NCBI RefSeq assembly: GCF_029017505.1
Contig: NZ_JAQGEI010000032.1
Location: 1-64,000 of the forward strand
Direction of reading: 5' to 3'
From: Sedimenticola hydrogenitrophicus
Lineage (GTDB): Bacteria > Pseudomonadota > Gammaproteobacteria > Chromatiales > Chromatiaceae
DNA length: 64,000 nucleotides
Shown here: piece after piece, positions 31,640 to 41,919 of the stretch
Position numbering within the stretch: position 1 is the first letter of the stretch
How the letters are laid out: each line of letters starts with the position of its first letter
The notes under the pieces: generated by a model
Seen by the model: only the letters and a program-made list of their open reading frames with translations
Databases searched by the model: none
Told to the model about the DNA's origin: nothing
Translations under genes and position numbers: made by a program

Positions 31640-32024
31640 ATCCGCCAGTTTCGTAGGGCGAGGTTGGCGGCGAGCAGTTCCGTAGGGTGGATAAGCCGGT
31701 AGGCGCATCCACCATTTTCAAGGCCGCTCCCGGTTGTCCGGCTTATCGTCGCAGGGGCAGGCTCCTGCGCCTGCCTATTCCCCGGGCAACCACGGGGGGT
31801 TGCCCCCGCCAATCCCTGGTCTCCGCGTAACCCATCATGCATCCGCTTCAAAGTTGGTAGAGTGGGCGCGTTTTCTGTGCCCACGCTGTCATCCCGTGTG
31901 CAGCATCCGCGTGGGCACAAAAAGCGTGCCCACCCTACGCGCTAACCCTACCCTTTTGCATCCTACATGCTGAACTGGTTTTGCAGGGTCGGGAAGCGAC
32001 AGCGCATCCACCTGGATAACCGCT
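31640..32024. repeat. Intergenic block of REP-like palindromes
   Basis: Contains CGTAGGGTGGATAAGCCGG with GGCGCATCCACC (31681-31713), a family repeated at 39645-39714, 43295-43327 and 54759-54788. It also holds a large palindrome at 31857-31938 whose arms include GTGCCCACGC and GCGTGGGCAC. No gene is seen between slmA and the convergent DUF4124 gene. Such palindromes may end transcription from both sides. Confidence 0.65.
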
Positions 32025-33023
32025 TCAGTTCGCGGATTGAGCGCGGTTGGAACCAGCCAGGTAGTCACGAAAGCCGGTACGGATCTTCTCCACCGGTTCG
32101 GATCTGCAGTACTCGTCGCCGCGCGGCGAGGATTTGCACTGCAGGTCCATGAACAGCTCCGCACCCGGCCGGTCCTTGTAGCGGATGCGCGATGCGGTGA
32201 GGCTGATATCCTCGTCCTTCAGCGGCGCGGCGGACATGATGATGCTGTCGCTGAGCATCTGCAGGCGGGTGGTGGTATGTTGGCGCACGTACTCCTCCAC
32301 CTTGATCCAGGCCAGGTCGCAGTCCCGCGCATCCCGGCACACCACCACCGTATCCAGTAGCGAGACGGTCCTCTCCTGGTCGAATCGCGGGTCGGTATTC
32401 TCTTCTTGCAGATTCCTCAGGCTGCGGAAGCGGGCCAGATCCTTGGCCGCCTTGTTGCGTATGGCCTCTTTCTCCTGCTCCTTCTGGATGATTGCGGTGT
32501 AGCTGTCGCGCAGCTGAGTGCGGGTGTTTTCGATATCCTGGATCAGATTCTCCGAGAGCCGTTGCCCCTGCCGTTCCATCGAGGCCGCGCTCTCCTGCAT
32601 CTCCGCCAAGTGGTCTTTCATGCGCCGGATGTTGCCGCGGATCACCTGGATATTGGAGTCGATGGCCGTCAGTTTGCCGTTGCGCGCCATGAGCAGGTCA
32701 TCTTCCGTACGGAAGGTCCGCAACAGCACCTGATCCTTGGCCTGCTGCAGCTCGATCAGCCGCTGCTGTTCCGCGCGCAGCTTTTCCAGCTCCCGCTCCC
32801 GGGCGATCTCCTCCGCGGTCTTGGCCGCCTGGGTGCGTTCCAGTTCGCGGCCGCTCTCGCTCAGCTCGGAGCGGGCGCTACGCGCGTGCTCGGTGGGTAC
32901 CCGGTCGGAGAGGTGGACGTTGCCCTCCTCGTCCACCCAGCGATAGATCTTGCCCGCCGTGACCTGGGTGGCGAGGAGGCAGGCGGCGAGTATTCCGAAG
33001 GACAGTCTGTATGCTCTACTCAT
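32025..33023 (-). CDS. DUF4124-domain exported coiled-coil protein
   Basis: A 332-residue protein with a cleavable signal peptide (LSFGILAACLLATQVTAG). A DUF4124 motif follows, KIYRWVDEEGNVHLSDRVP, typical of periplasmic proteins of unknown role. Residues about 65-205 form a long coiled coil rich in Glu, Arg and Lys. The C-terminal third has four cysteines (VVCRDARDC and LQCKSSPRGDEYC) that could form disulfides. Upstream of pyrE's 3' end, same strand. Function unknown. Confidence 0.85.
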   Translation of the reverse strand: MSRAYRLSFGILAACLLATQVTAGKIYRWVDEEGNVHLSDRVPTEHARSARSELSESGRELERTQAAKTAEEIARERELEKLRAEQQRLIELQQAKDQVLLRTFRTEDDLLMARNGKLTAIDSNIQVIRGNIRRMKDHLAEMQESAASMERQGQRLSENLIQDIENTRTQLRDSYTAIIQKEQEKEAIRNKAAKDLARFRSLRNLQEENTDPRFDQERTVSLLDTVVVCRDARDCDLAWIKVEEYVRQHTTTRLQMLSDSIIMSAAPLKDEDISLTASRIRYKDRPGAELFMDLQCKSSPRGDEYCRSEPVEKIRTGFRDYLAGSNRAQSAN

Positions 33024-33110
33024 AGGGCTCGGGGATCAGGTGCTCGGTCTGCGGTGTTTTCGGTATTGCTCACTATCGGGCAGAAAGCGGGTGATGTAAA
33101 GCCACCCCCG

Positions 33111-33752
33111 TCACACCCCGTACTGCTCGCGATAAGCGCGGATCTGCTGCAGAGACTCACCGGCATCCGCTTTCTCCGCCAGGTACTCCACCAGGTGCTC
33201 CAGCCGGACGATGGCGGCCACCGGCATCCGGTAGTCAGCTTCGACCTCCTGGATGGCCGAGCGTTCCCCGGTTCCCCGCTCCTGGCGGTCGAGTGCGATC
33301 ACCACGCCGGCCGGGGTGGCGCCCTGGGCGCTGATGACCTCCATCGACTCGCGGATGGCGGTGCCGGCGGTGATCACGTCATCGATAATCAGGATGCGCC
33401 CCTCCAGGGGGTGGCCGACGATGCTGCCGCCCTCGCCGTGGTCCTTGGCCTCCTTCCGGTTGAAGGCGTAGGGGATGTCGATCCCGTGCTGGTCATAGAG
33501 CGCGGCGGCGGTCACGGCCGCCAGGGGGATGCCCTTGTAGGCCGGGCCGTAGAGCACGTCGAAGCGGATGCCGGAGTCGACGATCGCCTGGGCGTAGAAC
33601 TTGCCCAGCCGGGCCAGGCTGGAGCCGCTGTTGAACAGGCCGGCGTTGAAGAAGTAGGGGCTGACGCGGCCTGACTTGAGGGTGAAGCGGCCGAAACGCA
33701 ACACTCCCACGTCGAGGGCGAAATCGAGGAAATCTTTTTGATAACTTTGCAT
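33111..33752 (-). CDS. pyrE: Orotate phosphoribosyltransferase
   Basis: Adds phosphoribose from PRPP to orotate, making OMP in pyrimidine synthesis. 213 residues from [14 protein letters not shown], the standard gammaproteobacterial start; the upstream in-frame extension runs through a repeat element and is discarded. The PRPP-binding motif [13 protein letters not shown] and [16 protein letters not shown] are visible. It is divergent from ampG, with a 263-bp structured element between them. Confidence 0.96.
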   Translation of the reverse strand: MQSYQKDFLDFALDVGVLRFGRFTLKSGRVSPYFFNAGLFNSGSSLARLGKFYAQAIVDSGIRFDVLYGPAYKGIPLAAVTAAALYDQHGIDIPYAFNRKEAKDHGEGGSIVGHPLEGRILIIDDVITAGTAIRESMEVISAQGATPAGVVIALDRQERGTGERSAIQEVEADYRMPVAAIVRLEHLVEYLAEKADAGESLQQIRAYREQYGV

Positions 33753-33813
33753 GTCTGACTCCAGATACGGGATGCCAGATTGTCCGTTCCCGGCGGCCGC
33801 GATGCAAGGGTAG

Positions 33814-34076
33814 GTACTCTGCCAGGGTGATATTGACGTATTCAGTTGGCCTGTCCGCGTTCCTGGCAAGGCGCGGCTCGCGGCGAATGGCCCGGTCCTT
33901 TGCAAGAGCCGCAACACGGCCAGGGGCGCGGACAGGCCAACCCGAAGGGCGCCCCTGTGGTGTCCCGCCGCCGCGTTGCGTCGTTTGACAAGGACCGGGC
34001 CATTGCCTGCACGACGCGCCTTGCGGCGAAATACCACAGGGGCGCTGAACTAGTCAATATCACCCTGGCAGAGTAC
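33814..34076. repeat. 263-bp inverted-repeat element holding two paralogous structured hairpins
   Basis: The outer arms (33814-33837 and 34053-34076) are a perfect 24-bp inverted repeat that begins GTACTCTGCCAGGG. Inside are hairpin H1 (33848-33938, plus strand) and hairpin H2 (33949-34045, minus strand). Each has an outer stem (GGCCTGTCCGCG and GCGCCCCTGTGGT respectively), a lower helix, an internal loop AAGGC opposite AACRCG, an upper helix and a 26-nt apical loop. The helices differ in sequence but stay paired. The two apical loops are nearly perfect complements of each other over 26 nt (AATGGCCCGGTCCTT is exact). The element lies in the pyrE/ampG divergent promoter interval. Confidence 0.8.
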
Positions 34077-34148
34077 TGGGGGAAAGGGCAGCGTTATCGG
34101 GTACAATCGCGCCCTGATATCTATTCCAGGGGCGGGGTGTTCCAAGCT

Positions 34149-35687
34149 ATGGCGACAGGGGAGAGCAGGGACTGGGCGGCTACATTGCGGGCATGTCGGC
34201 ACCCGCGGGTGCTGGTCATGCTGTTTTTCGGCTTTTCCGCCGGTCTCCCGTTGCTGCTGATCTTCTCCACCCTGTCGCTGTGGTTGCGCGAGGCGGCGGT
34301 CGACCGCTCCACCGTCACCTATTTCAGCTGGGCCGCGCTGGCTTACTCGTTCAAGTTCGTCTGGGCGCCGCTGGTGGATCGGCTACCGCTGCCGTTGCTG
34401 ACCGCCTGGCTGGGACGGCGGCGTGGCTGGCTGTTGTTGTCACAGCTCTCGGTCATTGGCGCCATTCTCTGGATGGCGTTCACCGATCCGGCGGAGAGTC
34501 TGTACCTGATGGCGTTCGCCGCCGTGCTGCTCGGCTTCTCCGGGGCCACCCAGGATATCGTCATCGACGCCTATCGCATCGAATCGGCGGAACAGGAGCT
34601 GCAGGCGCTGATGGCCTCCATGTACATCGCCGGTTACCGGGTGGGTATGCTGGTGGCCGGTGCCGGCTCGCTCAAGCTGGCGGCCTGGTTTGGCGCCGAG
34701 GGGGGCTATTACTACAGCGCCTGGCAGTGGACCTACCTCTGCATGGCGGCGGTCATGTGCGTCGGGGTGCTCACCACCCTGCTGGTGGCGGAACCGAAGG
34801 TCGATCCGGCGCGCCCCGGTGTGTTCCATGGCGCCTCCGACTATGTCCGCTTTCTGCTGCTGTTCCTGCTGGCGGTGGCGGTCTTTGCCGCCAGCTTCTT
34901 CCTCAGCAGGGATCTGGTCGGCGCGACCAAGGCCGACTGGCTGGCCGCCCTGCCGGGGGATGCGCTGCTGGCCGGTTTCGTGCTGGAGGGGGCGCGCCTG
35001 CTGCTGGCGCTGCTGCTGGCCTGGCTGGCCGCCCGGCTGGGGGTGGCCCTGGGGCTGGTGCGCGGCGAGGTGCTGCGCGAGGCCTACCTGGAGCCGCTGG
35101 CCGACTTTTTCCGCCGCTACCGCCGGGCCGCGCTGCTGGTGTTGTTGCTGGTCGGCCTCTACCGGGTGTCGGATATCGTGCTCGGGGTCATCGCCAATGT
35201 GTTTTTTCAGGATATGGGCTTCAGCAAAGACCAGATAGCCGACATTAGCAAGACCTTCGGCCTGGTGATGACCCTACTGGGCGGCTTCCTGGGCGGAGTG
35301 CTGACCCTGCGCTACGGCGTGATGCGCATCCTGTTTCTCGGCGCATTGCTCTCCGCCGCCACCAACCTGCTGTTTCTGCTGCTGGCCCGCGGGGGCGCGG
35401 ATGTGTCGCTGCTGATGCTGGTCATCACCGCCGACAATCTGAGTGCCGGGCTGGCCGGCGCCGCTTTCGTGGCCTACCTGTCCGGGTTGACCCATGTCGC
35501 CTTCACCGCCTTCCAGTACGCGATGTTCAGCTCCCTGATGACCCTGGCGCCGAAACTGCTCGGTGGCTACTCGGGTACCCTGGTGGATGCCTTCGGTTAC
35601 GAACGCTTCTTCCTGTTCACTGCGGTGCTGGGTCTGCCGGTACTGCTGTTGATCTATCTGGCCAGCCGTTTTAGCGACGCCGAATGA
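34149..35687 (+). CDS. ampG: AmpG-family muropeptide permease (MFS)
   Basis: Imports anhydro-muropeptides from the periplasm for cell-wall recycling. 512 residues from MATGESRDWAATLRACRHP, with about 14 membrane segments predicted. The signature LFFGFSAGLPLLLIFSTLSLWLREA, the YSFKFVWAPLVDRLPLP loop and the GFSGATQDIVIDAYRIE motif identify the AmpG branch. An in-frame extension upstream passes through the repeat element and is rejected. Its stop overlaps the ribosome-binding region of the next gene. Confidence 0.92.
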   Translation: MATGESRDWAATLRACRHPRVLVMLFFGFSAGLPLLLIFSTLSLWLREAAVDRSTVTYFSWAALAYSFKFVWAPLVDRLPLPLLTAWLGRRRGWLLLSQLSVIGAILWMAFTDPAESLYLMAFAAVLLGFSGATQDIVIDAYRIESAEQELQALMASMYIAGYRVGMLVAGAGSLKLAAWFGAEGGYYYSAWQWTYLCMAAVMCVGVLTTLLVAEPKVDPARPGVFHGASDYVRFLLLFLLAVAVFAASFFLSRDLVGATKADWLAALPGDALLAGFVLEGARLLLALLLAWLAARLGVALGLVRGEVLREAYLEPLADFFRRYRRAALLVLLLVGLYRVSDIVLGVIANVFFQDMGFSKDQIADISKTFGLVMTLLGGFLGGVLTLRYGVMRILFLGALLSAATNLLFLLLARGGADVSLLMLVITADNLSAGLAGAAFVAYLSGLTHVAFTAFQYAMFSSLMTLAPKLLGGYSGTLVDAFGYERFFLFTAVLGLPVLLLIYLASRFSDAE

Positions 35688-35698
35688 GGAGATCGGTT

Positions 35699-36328
35699 AT
35701 GCATCCTGAATTGATAATCGGCGCGGAGGGGTGGGAGCACGCCGCCTGGAACGAGTCGTTCTATCCCGATGACCTGCCTCCCGAGTGGCGGCTGAGCTAC
35801 TACGCCAATGAGTTTTCGCTGCTGCTGGTGCCGTTTGAAGTCTGGCGGACGGGTGATGACGAGCGGTTTCGCGGCTGGCGCGAGGATGTGGCGGGAGGCT
35901 TCCGCTTCGTCCTGGATGTCACCGGCATGGCGCTGGAGGACGGGCGGTCCCTGCAGCAGCTGCAGCGCTGCCAGTCGGCCCTGGGGGATCGGCTGGCCGG
36001 TGGCGTCTCCTGGTCGGCGGCGTCGCCGTCCGACTGCGCGCGGCTGCGCGGCTGGCTGGGGGATGGACGTTTTCTGGCGTCGGCGGCGCGGCGGCCGGAC
36101 CTGCCGTTGACGGTACGGGTGGCGGCTGACGGAACGACCCTGTGCGCCCTTATTCCCAGCGAGGCGGCGGCGGATCTCAAGTGGCTGCGTTCGGTGCTGG
36201 AGTCGCTCTCCGCCGGGCGTGCGGAGACCAAGCGCCTGCTGCTGTTCTTTACCGGGACGCCGCCGCGTACCCAGACGATGCAGGAGGCAGGGCTGCTCTG
36301 GCAGCTGCTGGCGGGGATGCGACGTTAA
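35699..36328 (+). CDS. DUF72-like protein, degenerate or short form
   Basis: A 209-residue protein whose first 45 residues (IIGAEGWEHAAWNESFYPDD, then LPPEWRLSYYANEF) resemble the DUF72 start IGTSGWSY...W...FYP..LP...YYA..F. The remainder is shorter than the usual 240-300 residues and does not obviously keep the family's later motifs. It overlaps the end of ampG through ATGAGGAG, which supplies a ribosome-binding site for the ATG at 35699. Its stop codon TAA forms the left edge of a palindromic element. The molecular role is unknown. Confidence 0.75.
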   Translation: MHPELIIGAEGWEHAAWNESFYPDDLPPEWRLSYYANEFSLLLVPFEVWRTGDDERFRGWREDVAGGFRFVLDVTGMALEDGRSLQQLQRCQSALGDRLAGGVSWSAASPSDCARLRGWLGDGRFLASAARRPDLPLTVRVAADGTTLCALIPSEAAADLKWLRSVLESLSAGRAETKRLLLFFTGTPPRTQTMQEAGLLWQLLAGMRR

Positions 36329-36488
36329 GGGCCCGCGCAAGAATAAGTTCCTGTATTCGGTCGCCCCTGGACCCCGCTGGCGGCGTTACGCTTTTTGGCA
36401 AGGGAGCGGCCATTGCCTGCAAAGCGTGCCTTGCCAGCGTGGCCCAGGAACGCCCTCGATACTACGGAATTATTCTTGCGCGGGCCCT
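36328..36488. repeat. 161-bp palindromic element carrying structured hairpin H3
   Basis: Outer arms AGGGCCCGCGCAAGAATAA (36328-36346) and its exact reverse complement (36470-36488) enclose a hairpin read on the minus strand. Lower helix CGCTGGC/GCCAGCG, internal loop AAGGC opposite AACGCC, upper helix ACGCTTT/AAAGCGT, then an apical loop close to those of H1 and H2 (GCAGGCAATGGCC). The left arm begins on the last base of the preceding gene's stop codon. The remaining gap to mlaF (36489-36620) shows no other feature. Confidence 0.8.
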
Positions 36489-36620
36489 AAGGATTGTTGA
36501 TCGGGCTTGACGCTGTCGAACCCAAAAGGTGAGAATGCGCCCTTTGTCCACATGTGGGGCCGGTGTCCGCAGCCGGGGCAGAAAGCATCACGGAACGAAC
36601 GGTTGGAGCGTGGATCGGAT

Positions 36621-37442
36621 ATGGTGGAATCGGTAGACAGTCAGGTGCCCCTGGTCAGTATTCGGGGGTTGCGCTTCTCCCGTGGCAGCCGGGTCATCTT
36701 CGACGGCGTGGATATCGATATCCCGCGCGGCAAGATCACCGCCATCATGGGGCCGAGCGGTACCGGCAAGACCACCCTGCTGAAGCTGATCGGCGGCCAG
36801 CTGCGGCCCTCGGCCGGGACCATCCTGGTGGATGGGCAGGATATCCATCGCCTGGGCAACCGGGATCTCTATCGCCTGCGCATGCGCATGGGGATGTTGT
36901 TCCAGAGCGGCGCGCTGCTCACCGATATCGATGTGTTCGAGAATGTCGCCTACCCGTTACGCGAGCACACCGATCTCTCGCCCTCGATGATCCGCAAACT
37001 GGTGTTGCTGAAGCTGGAGGCGGTCGGCCTGCGCGGGGCGCGGGAGCTGATGCCGAGCGAGCTCTCCGGCGGCATGGCCCGCCGGGTCGCGCTGGCCCGC
37101 GCCATGGTGCTGGACCCGATGATGATCATGTACGACGAACCCTTCACCGGGCAGGATCCGATCTCCATGGGGGTGCTGGTGGAGCTGATCCGCGCCCTCA
37201 ACGACGCCAGCCGGTTGAGCAGCATCATCGTCTCCCATGACGTGCAGGAGACGGCGGCCATTGCCGACCTCATCTATGTCATCTCCAACGGCAAGGTGAT
37301 CGAATCGGGCGGACCCGAGGCGATGATCAATTCCGAGTTGGCTTGGACCCGGCAGTTCATGCAGGGGCTGGCCGATGGCCCGGTGCCGTTCCACTACCCG
37401 GCCGCTGAACTGGCCGACGATCTGCTGGGGGGCACATGCTGA
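36621..37442 (+). CDS. mlaF: ABC transporter ATP-binding protein MlaF
   Basis: ATPase of the Mla system, which keeps outer-membrane lipid asymmetry by moving phospholipids between membranes. 273 residues from [19 protein letters not shown]. Walker [13 protein letters not shown], signature [15 protein letters not shown], Walker [14 protein letters not shown] and the switch His in VSHDVQET are intact. It begins the mlaFEDCB operon and overlaps mlaE by 7 bp. Confidence 0.96.
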   Translation: MVESVDSQVPLVSIRGLRFSRGSRVIFDGVDIDIPRGKITAIMGPSGTGKTTLLKLIGGQLRPSAGTILVDGQDIHRLGNRDLYRLRMRMGMLFQSGALLTDIDVFENVAYPLREHTDLSPSMIRKLVLLKLEAVGLRGARELMPSELSGGMARRVALARAMVLDPMMIMYDEPFTGQDPISMGVLVELIRALNDASRLSSIIVSHDVQETAAIADLIYVISNGKVIESGGPEAMINSELAWTRQFMQGLADGPVPFHYPAAELADDLLGGTC

Positions 37443-38215
37443 ACGCACTGGCACAGTTGGGGCGGGTCGGCATCGGCATGCTGGAGCGGCTCGGGCGTGG
37501 TCATCTGCTGCTGCTGGGGATCCTGCGTGGACTGCCGGACCTGTTGCCGCGCCCGGGTCTGCTCATAAAACAGATCTATTCCGTCGGCGTGTTGTCTATA
37601 TTGATCATCAGCGTGTCCGGGCTGTTTGTCGGCATGGTGCTGGGGTTGCAGGGCTACTATATTCTTTCCCAGTTCGGCGCCGAGCAGACCCTCGGAGTGA
37701 TGGTGGCGGCCTCGCTGGTGCGGGAGTTGGGGCCGGTGGTGGCGGCGCTGCTGTTTGCCGGCCGCGCCGGGTCGGCGCTGACCGCCGAGATCGGCCTGAT
37801 GAAGGCCACCGAGCAGCTCTCGGGACTGGAGATGATGGCGGTGGATCCGATCCGGCGCGTGCTGACGCCGCGTTTCTTTGCCGGCTTCATCTCCATGCCG
37901 TTGCTGGCGGCGCTGTTCAGTGCGCTGGGCGTGCTGGGCGGCTACTTTGTCGGCGTCGGCCTGCTGGGGGTGGATGACGGCGCCTTCTGGGCGCAAATGC
38001 AGGCCAAGATCGATCTGTACGAGGACGTGTTCAACGGCGTGATCAAGAGCGTGGTTTTCGGTCTGGTCTGTTCCTGGATCGCCCTGTTTCAGGGCTTTGA
38101 CGCGCTGCCCACCTCGGAAGGGGTGAGCCGGGCGACCACCCGCACGGTGGTCCACTCGTCGCTGGCGGTCCTGGGACTGGACTTCATATTAACGGCACTG
38201 ATGTTCGGGGATTGA
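37436..38215 (+). CDS. mlaE: Phospholipid ABC transporter permease MlaE
   Basis: Inner-membrane permease of the Mla complex. 259 residues with about five or six membrane segments. The MlaE/YrbE core is visible: [22 protein letters not shown], the [21 protein letters not shown] coupling stretch and the C-terminal [29 protein letters not shown]. It overlaps mlaF at its start and is followed at once by mlaD. Confidence 0.96.
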   Translation: MLNALAQLGRVGIGMLERLGRGHLLLLGILRGLPDLLPRPGLLIKQIYSVGVLSILIISVSGLFVGMVLGLQGYYILSQFGAEQTLGVMVAASLVRELGPVVAALLFAGRAGSALTAEIGLMKATEQLSGLEMMAVDPIRRVLTPRFFAGFISMPLLAALFSALGVLGGYFVGVGLLGVDDGAFWAQMQAKIDLYEDVFNGVIKSVVFGLVCSWIALFQGFDALPTSEGVSRATTRTVVHSSLAVLGLDFILTALMFGD

Positions 38216-38707
38216 TTGATGATACAAAACAGGACGATTGAGATTCTTGTCGGTGCCTTCATGGCGGCGGGTCTGGTCGCTTTTTTCTTCCTGGCAATGC
38301 AGGTGAGCAACCTGAGCGCGTCCAACAACGGCGAAGGCTACGAGGTGACGGCCCGGTTCGACAACATCGGCAGTCTGAAGGTGCGTTCGCCGGTCACCAT
38401 GGCCGGAGTGCGCATCGGCCGGGTCAGCGAGATCGGCTTTGACCGCGCCACCTACGAGGCGCTGGTCAAGATGCGCATCGAGGGTCAGTACAATGTCATT
38501 CCCGAGGACAGTTTTGCCAAGATCTTCACCGCCGGGCTGCTGGGCGAGCAGTACATCGGCCTGGATCCGGGCGGTAGCGAAAAATATCTGCAGGCGGGCT
38601 CCGAGATCTCCCTGACCCAGTCGGCCCTGGTGCTGGAGGAGATTATCGGCCAATTCCTGTTCAGCAAGGCAGAGGAGGGTGGAACTCTTGAAAAAGCGAA
38701 TGATTAG
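38216..38707 (+). CDS. mlaD: MCE-domain substrate-binding protein MlaD
   Basis: Periplasmic MCE protein anchored by one N-terminal membrane helix (VGAFMAAGLVAFFFLAM). It forms the hexameric ring through which lipids pass. 163 residues. The MCE domain begins at about residue 40 (YEVTARFDNIGSLKVRSPVTMAGVRIGRV) and ends in LLGEQYIGLDPGG. The C-terminal helix is normal for the family. Start at 38216 or 38219 (adjacent ATGs). The 3' end overlaps mlaC. Confidence 0.95.
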   Translation: MMIQNRTIEILVGAFMAAGLVAFFFLAMQVSNLSASNNGEGYEVTARFDNIGSLKVRSPVTMAGVRIGRVSEIGFDRATYEALVKMRIEGQYNVIPEDSFAKIFTAGLLGEQYIGLDPGGSEKYLQAGSEISLTQSALVLEEIIGQFLFSKAEEGGTLEKAND

Positions 38708-39296
38708 CGGGATCTGGCTGGTGCTGGCGCTGCTGCTGGCGGCACCGGCGGTGGCGTCGGCGGATGCCGAAGAGATCGTGCGCCAGACGTCCGATCAGAT
38801 GCTCACCGAGCTGAAGGAGCGCAAGCAGGAGCTGCAGGCGTCACCGGGCAAGATCTACGCCCTGGTGGAGCATATCGTGCTGCCCCGGTTCGATTTCGAG
38901 CGCATGTCGCAGCTGGTGCTGGGCAAGCACTGGCCGCGCGCCAGCGAGGGCGAGAAAGAGGCCTTCGTGAAGGTGTTCCGGGAGTTGCTGGTGCGCACCT
39001 ACGCCACGGCGCTGTTGAACTACTCCGGCCAGGAGATCGTCTACCTGCCCTCGCACAAGGCGGCGGACGGCAAGGAGGTGACGGTGAATACCAAGGTGCA
39101 GGCGACCGGCGCGCCCGCTATCCCGATCAACTACCGGCTCTATCTCAATGGTGAGGAGTGGCAGGTGTACGATCTCTCCATCGACGGGGTCAGCCTGGTC
39201 TCCAATTACCGCTCCACCTTCTCCTCGCAGATCAAGCGCCACAAGCTGTCGGGGCTGATCGAGCGGCTCGAAAAGCGCAATCAGCCGGGCAGCTGA
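38688..39296 (+). CDS. mlaC: Phospholipid-binding periplasmic protein MlaC
   Basis: Soluble shuttle that carries phospholipid between MlaA-porin and MlaFEDB. About 202 residues: a signal peptide (MISGIWLVLALLLAAPAVAS), then the family core with VLPRFDFERMSQLVLGKHW and the YRLYLNGEEWQVYDLSIDGVS strand pair. I prefer a TTG at 38688 (MKKRMISGIW), 9 bp after GAGGAGG. The GTG at 38679 is almost on top of that ribosome-binding site. It overlaps mlaD by 20 bp, indicating coupling. Confidence 0.93.
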   Translation: MKKRMISGIWLVLALLLAAPAVASADAEEIVRQTSDQMLTELKERKQELQASPGKIYALVEHIVLPRFDFERMSQLVLGKHWPRASEGEKEAFVKVFRELLVRTYATALLNYSGQEIVYLPSHKAADGKEVTVNTKVQATGAPAIPINYRLYLNGEEWQVYDLSIDGVSLVSNYRSTFSSQIKRHKLSGLIERLEKRNQPGS

Positions 39297-39605
39297 ATGT
39301 CCTCTCCTCAGGCTGTCATTGATGACCAGGGGGTCATGCAGTTGTCAGGTGACCTGGTGTTCGCCCAGGTTACGCCACTGCTGGCGCAGATCGAGCGTCT
39401 GCTCGGCGACACCAAGGCGGAGCACCTGGTGCTCGACCTCTCCCGGGTGGACGATGTGGACAGCTCCGCGCTGGCGCTGCTGCTGGAGGTGATGGAGCGT
39501 GCCCGGGAGCATGGCGTGACGCTGCGGATCCGCTCGCTTTCCGAGGCGCTGCTGGGTATCGCCCGGCTGAGTAATGTCGAGGCGTTATTGCCGCTGGAGG
39601 CCTGA
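39297..39605 (+). CDS. mlaB: STAS-domain protein MlaB
   Basis: Cytoplasmic STAS protein that binds MlaF and is needed for complex assembly and activity. 102 residues with the LVLDLSRVDDVDSSALALLLEVMERA motif; the Asp-Ser-Ser-Ala centre is the typical STAS site. It begins immediately after the mlaC stop. Last gene of the mla operon; murA follows after a repeat-containing gap. Confidence 0.93.
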   Translation: MSSPQAVIDDQGVMQLSGDLVFAQVTPLLAQIERLLGDTKAEHLVLDLSRVDDVDSSALALLLEVMERAREHGVTLRIRSLSEALLGIARLSNVEALLPLEA

Positions 39606-39644
39606 GTGCCAGTCTGTCGGGTTTTTCCACGGTAGATTAGTTTT

Positions 39645-39714
39645 GTAGGGTGGATAAGCCGGTAGGCGCATCCACCGCGGTATTGGTGGATGCGCTGTGG
39701 CTTATCCACCCTAC
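39645..39714. repeat. Full palindromic GTAGGGTGGATAAGC repeat
   Basis: GTAGGGTGGATAAGCCGG and GGCGCATCCACC face GGTGGATGCGC and GCTTATCCACCCTAC, making a complete 70-bp palindrome. Single or shorter forms occur at 31681-31713, 43295-43327 and 54759-54788. It fills the mlaB-murA gap, where nothing else is seen. Confidence 0.75.
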
Positions 39715-39933
39715 GTTGCTGAGCAGTGTTGGGAACCTGCGGCCGCTGGCGGGTAGGGCGGGATACCGTTTCGATTGCCCGCCAGCGGCGCATTGCGTGG
39801 GACAATTTGGACTGGGTCGATAGTTTGAGCTTCACGCCTTCCGGTTTGCCGCCTTTTCTCATAGAATTGCCGGTTCCTTTGGGTTTTCTTCTTCCTTGGT
39901 GGTGCTTCTGGTGCCCGAAAAAATGGTTCTTAG

Positions 39934-41193
<1,260 letters not shown>

Positions 41194-41223
41194 GCCTTGC
41201 CGGCGACAGAGCGGGATGAGCAG

Positions 41224-41868
41224 ATGAACTTTGATACACCGATTACCATCGCCCTCTCCAAGGGGCGGATCTTCGAACAGACCCTGCCGCTGCTGGCCCA
41301 TGCCGGAATCGTGCCGAGCGACGACCCGGAGACCAGCCGCAAGCTGATCCTGGGTACCAATCACCCGCAGGTGAAGCTGGTGATCATCCGCGCCACCGAC
41401 GTCCCTACCTACGTACAGTGGGGGGCCGCCGACCTGGGGGTCGCCGGCAAGGACGTGCTGCTGGAACACGGCGGCGAGGGGCTGTACGAGCCACTGGACC
41501 TGGGGATTGCCCGCTGCCGCCTGATGGTGGCGGGGGTGCCCGCCGCCAGCCTGGAGGGCAATCGCCTGCGCATCGCCACCAAGTACGTGGAGTCGGCGCG
41601 GCGCTACTTCGCCGCCCGCGGCCAGCAGGTGGAGATCATCAAGCTGTACGGCTCCATGGAGCTGGCGCCGCTGGTCGGCCTGTCGGACCTGATCGTGGAC
41701 CTGGTGGAGAGCGGCAACACCCTGAAGGCCAACGGCCTGGTGCCGCTGCAGCACATCGCCGACATCAGCTCCCGCCTGGTGGTCAACAAGGCCGCCTGGA
41801 AGATGAAGCACGCCACCGTCATGCAACTGCTCGATGCCCTGCGGGAGGCGACCGCCAGGGCGGCGTGA
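41224..41868 (+). CDS. hisG: ATP phosphoribosyltransferase, short form
   Basis: First step of histidine synthesis: condenses ATP with PRPP. 214 residues, the short form lacking the C-terminal regulatory domain, which needs HisZ as partner; hisZ is not in this window. [24 protein letters not shown] is the typical start and is preferred over an ATG-like site 27 bp upstream. [14 protein letters not shown] and the PRPP motif [17 protein letters not shown] are present. Confidence 0.96.
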   Translation: MNFDTPITIALSKGRIFEQTLPLLAHAGIVPSDDPETSRKLILGTNHPQVKLVIIRATDVPTYVQWGAADLGVAGKDVLLEHGGEGLYEPLDLGIARCRLMVAGVPAASLEGNRLRIATKYVESARRYFAARGQQVEIIKLYGSMELAPLVGLSDLIVDLVESGNTLKANGLVPLQHIADISSRLVVNKAAWKMKHATVMQLLDALREATARAA

Positions 41869-41919
41869 GTCGGCCACGCCTGGTACCACCCTCGTTTTAC
41901 TCTGCCATTGGAAAAGATC

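Noticed and set aside
33846-34148. N-terminal extension of ampG through the structured repeat element
   Set aside because: The frame is open only because the element is GC-rich. The residues are not membrane-like and not conserved; the start at 34149 fits the AmpG family.
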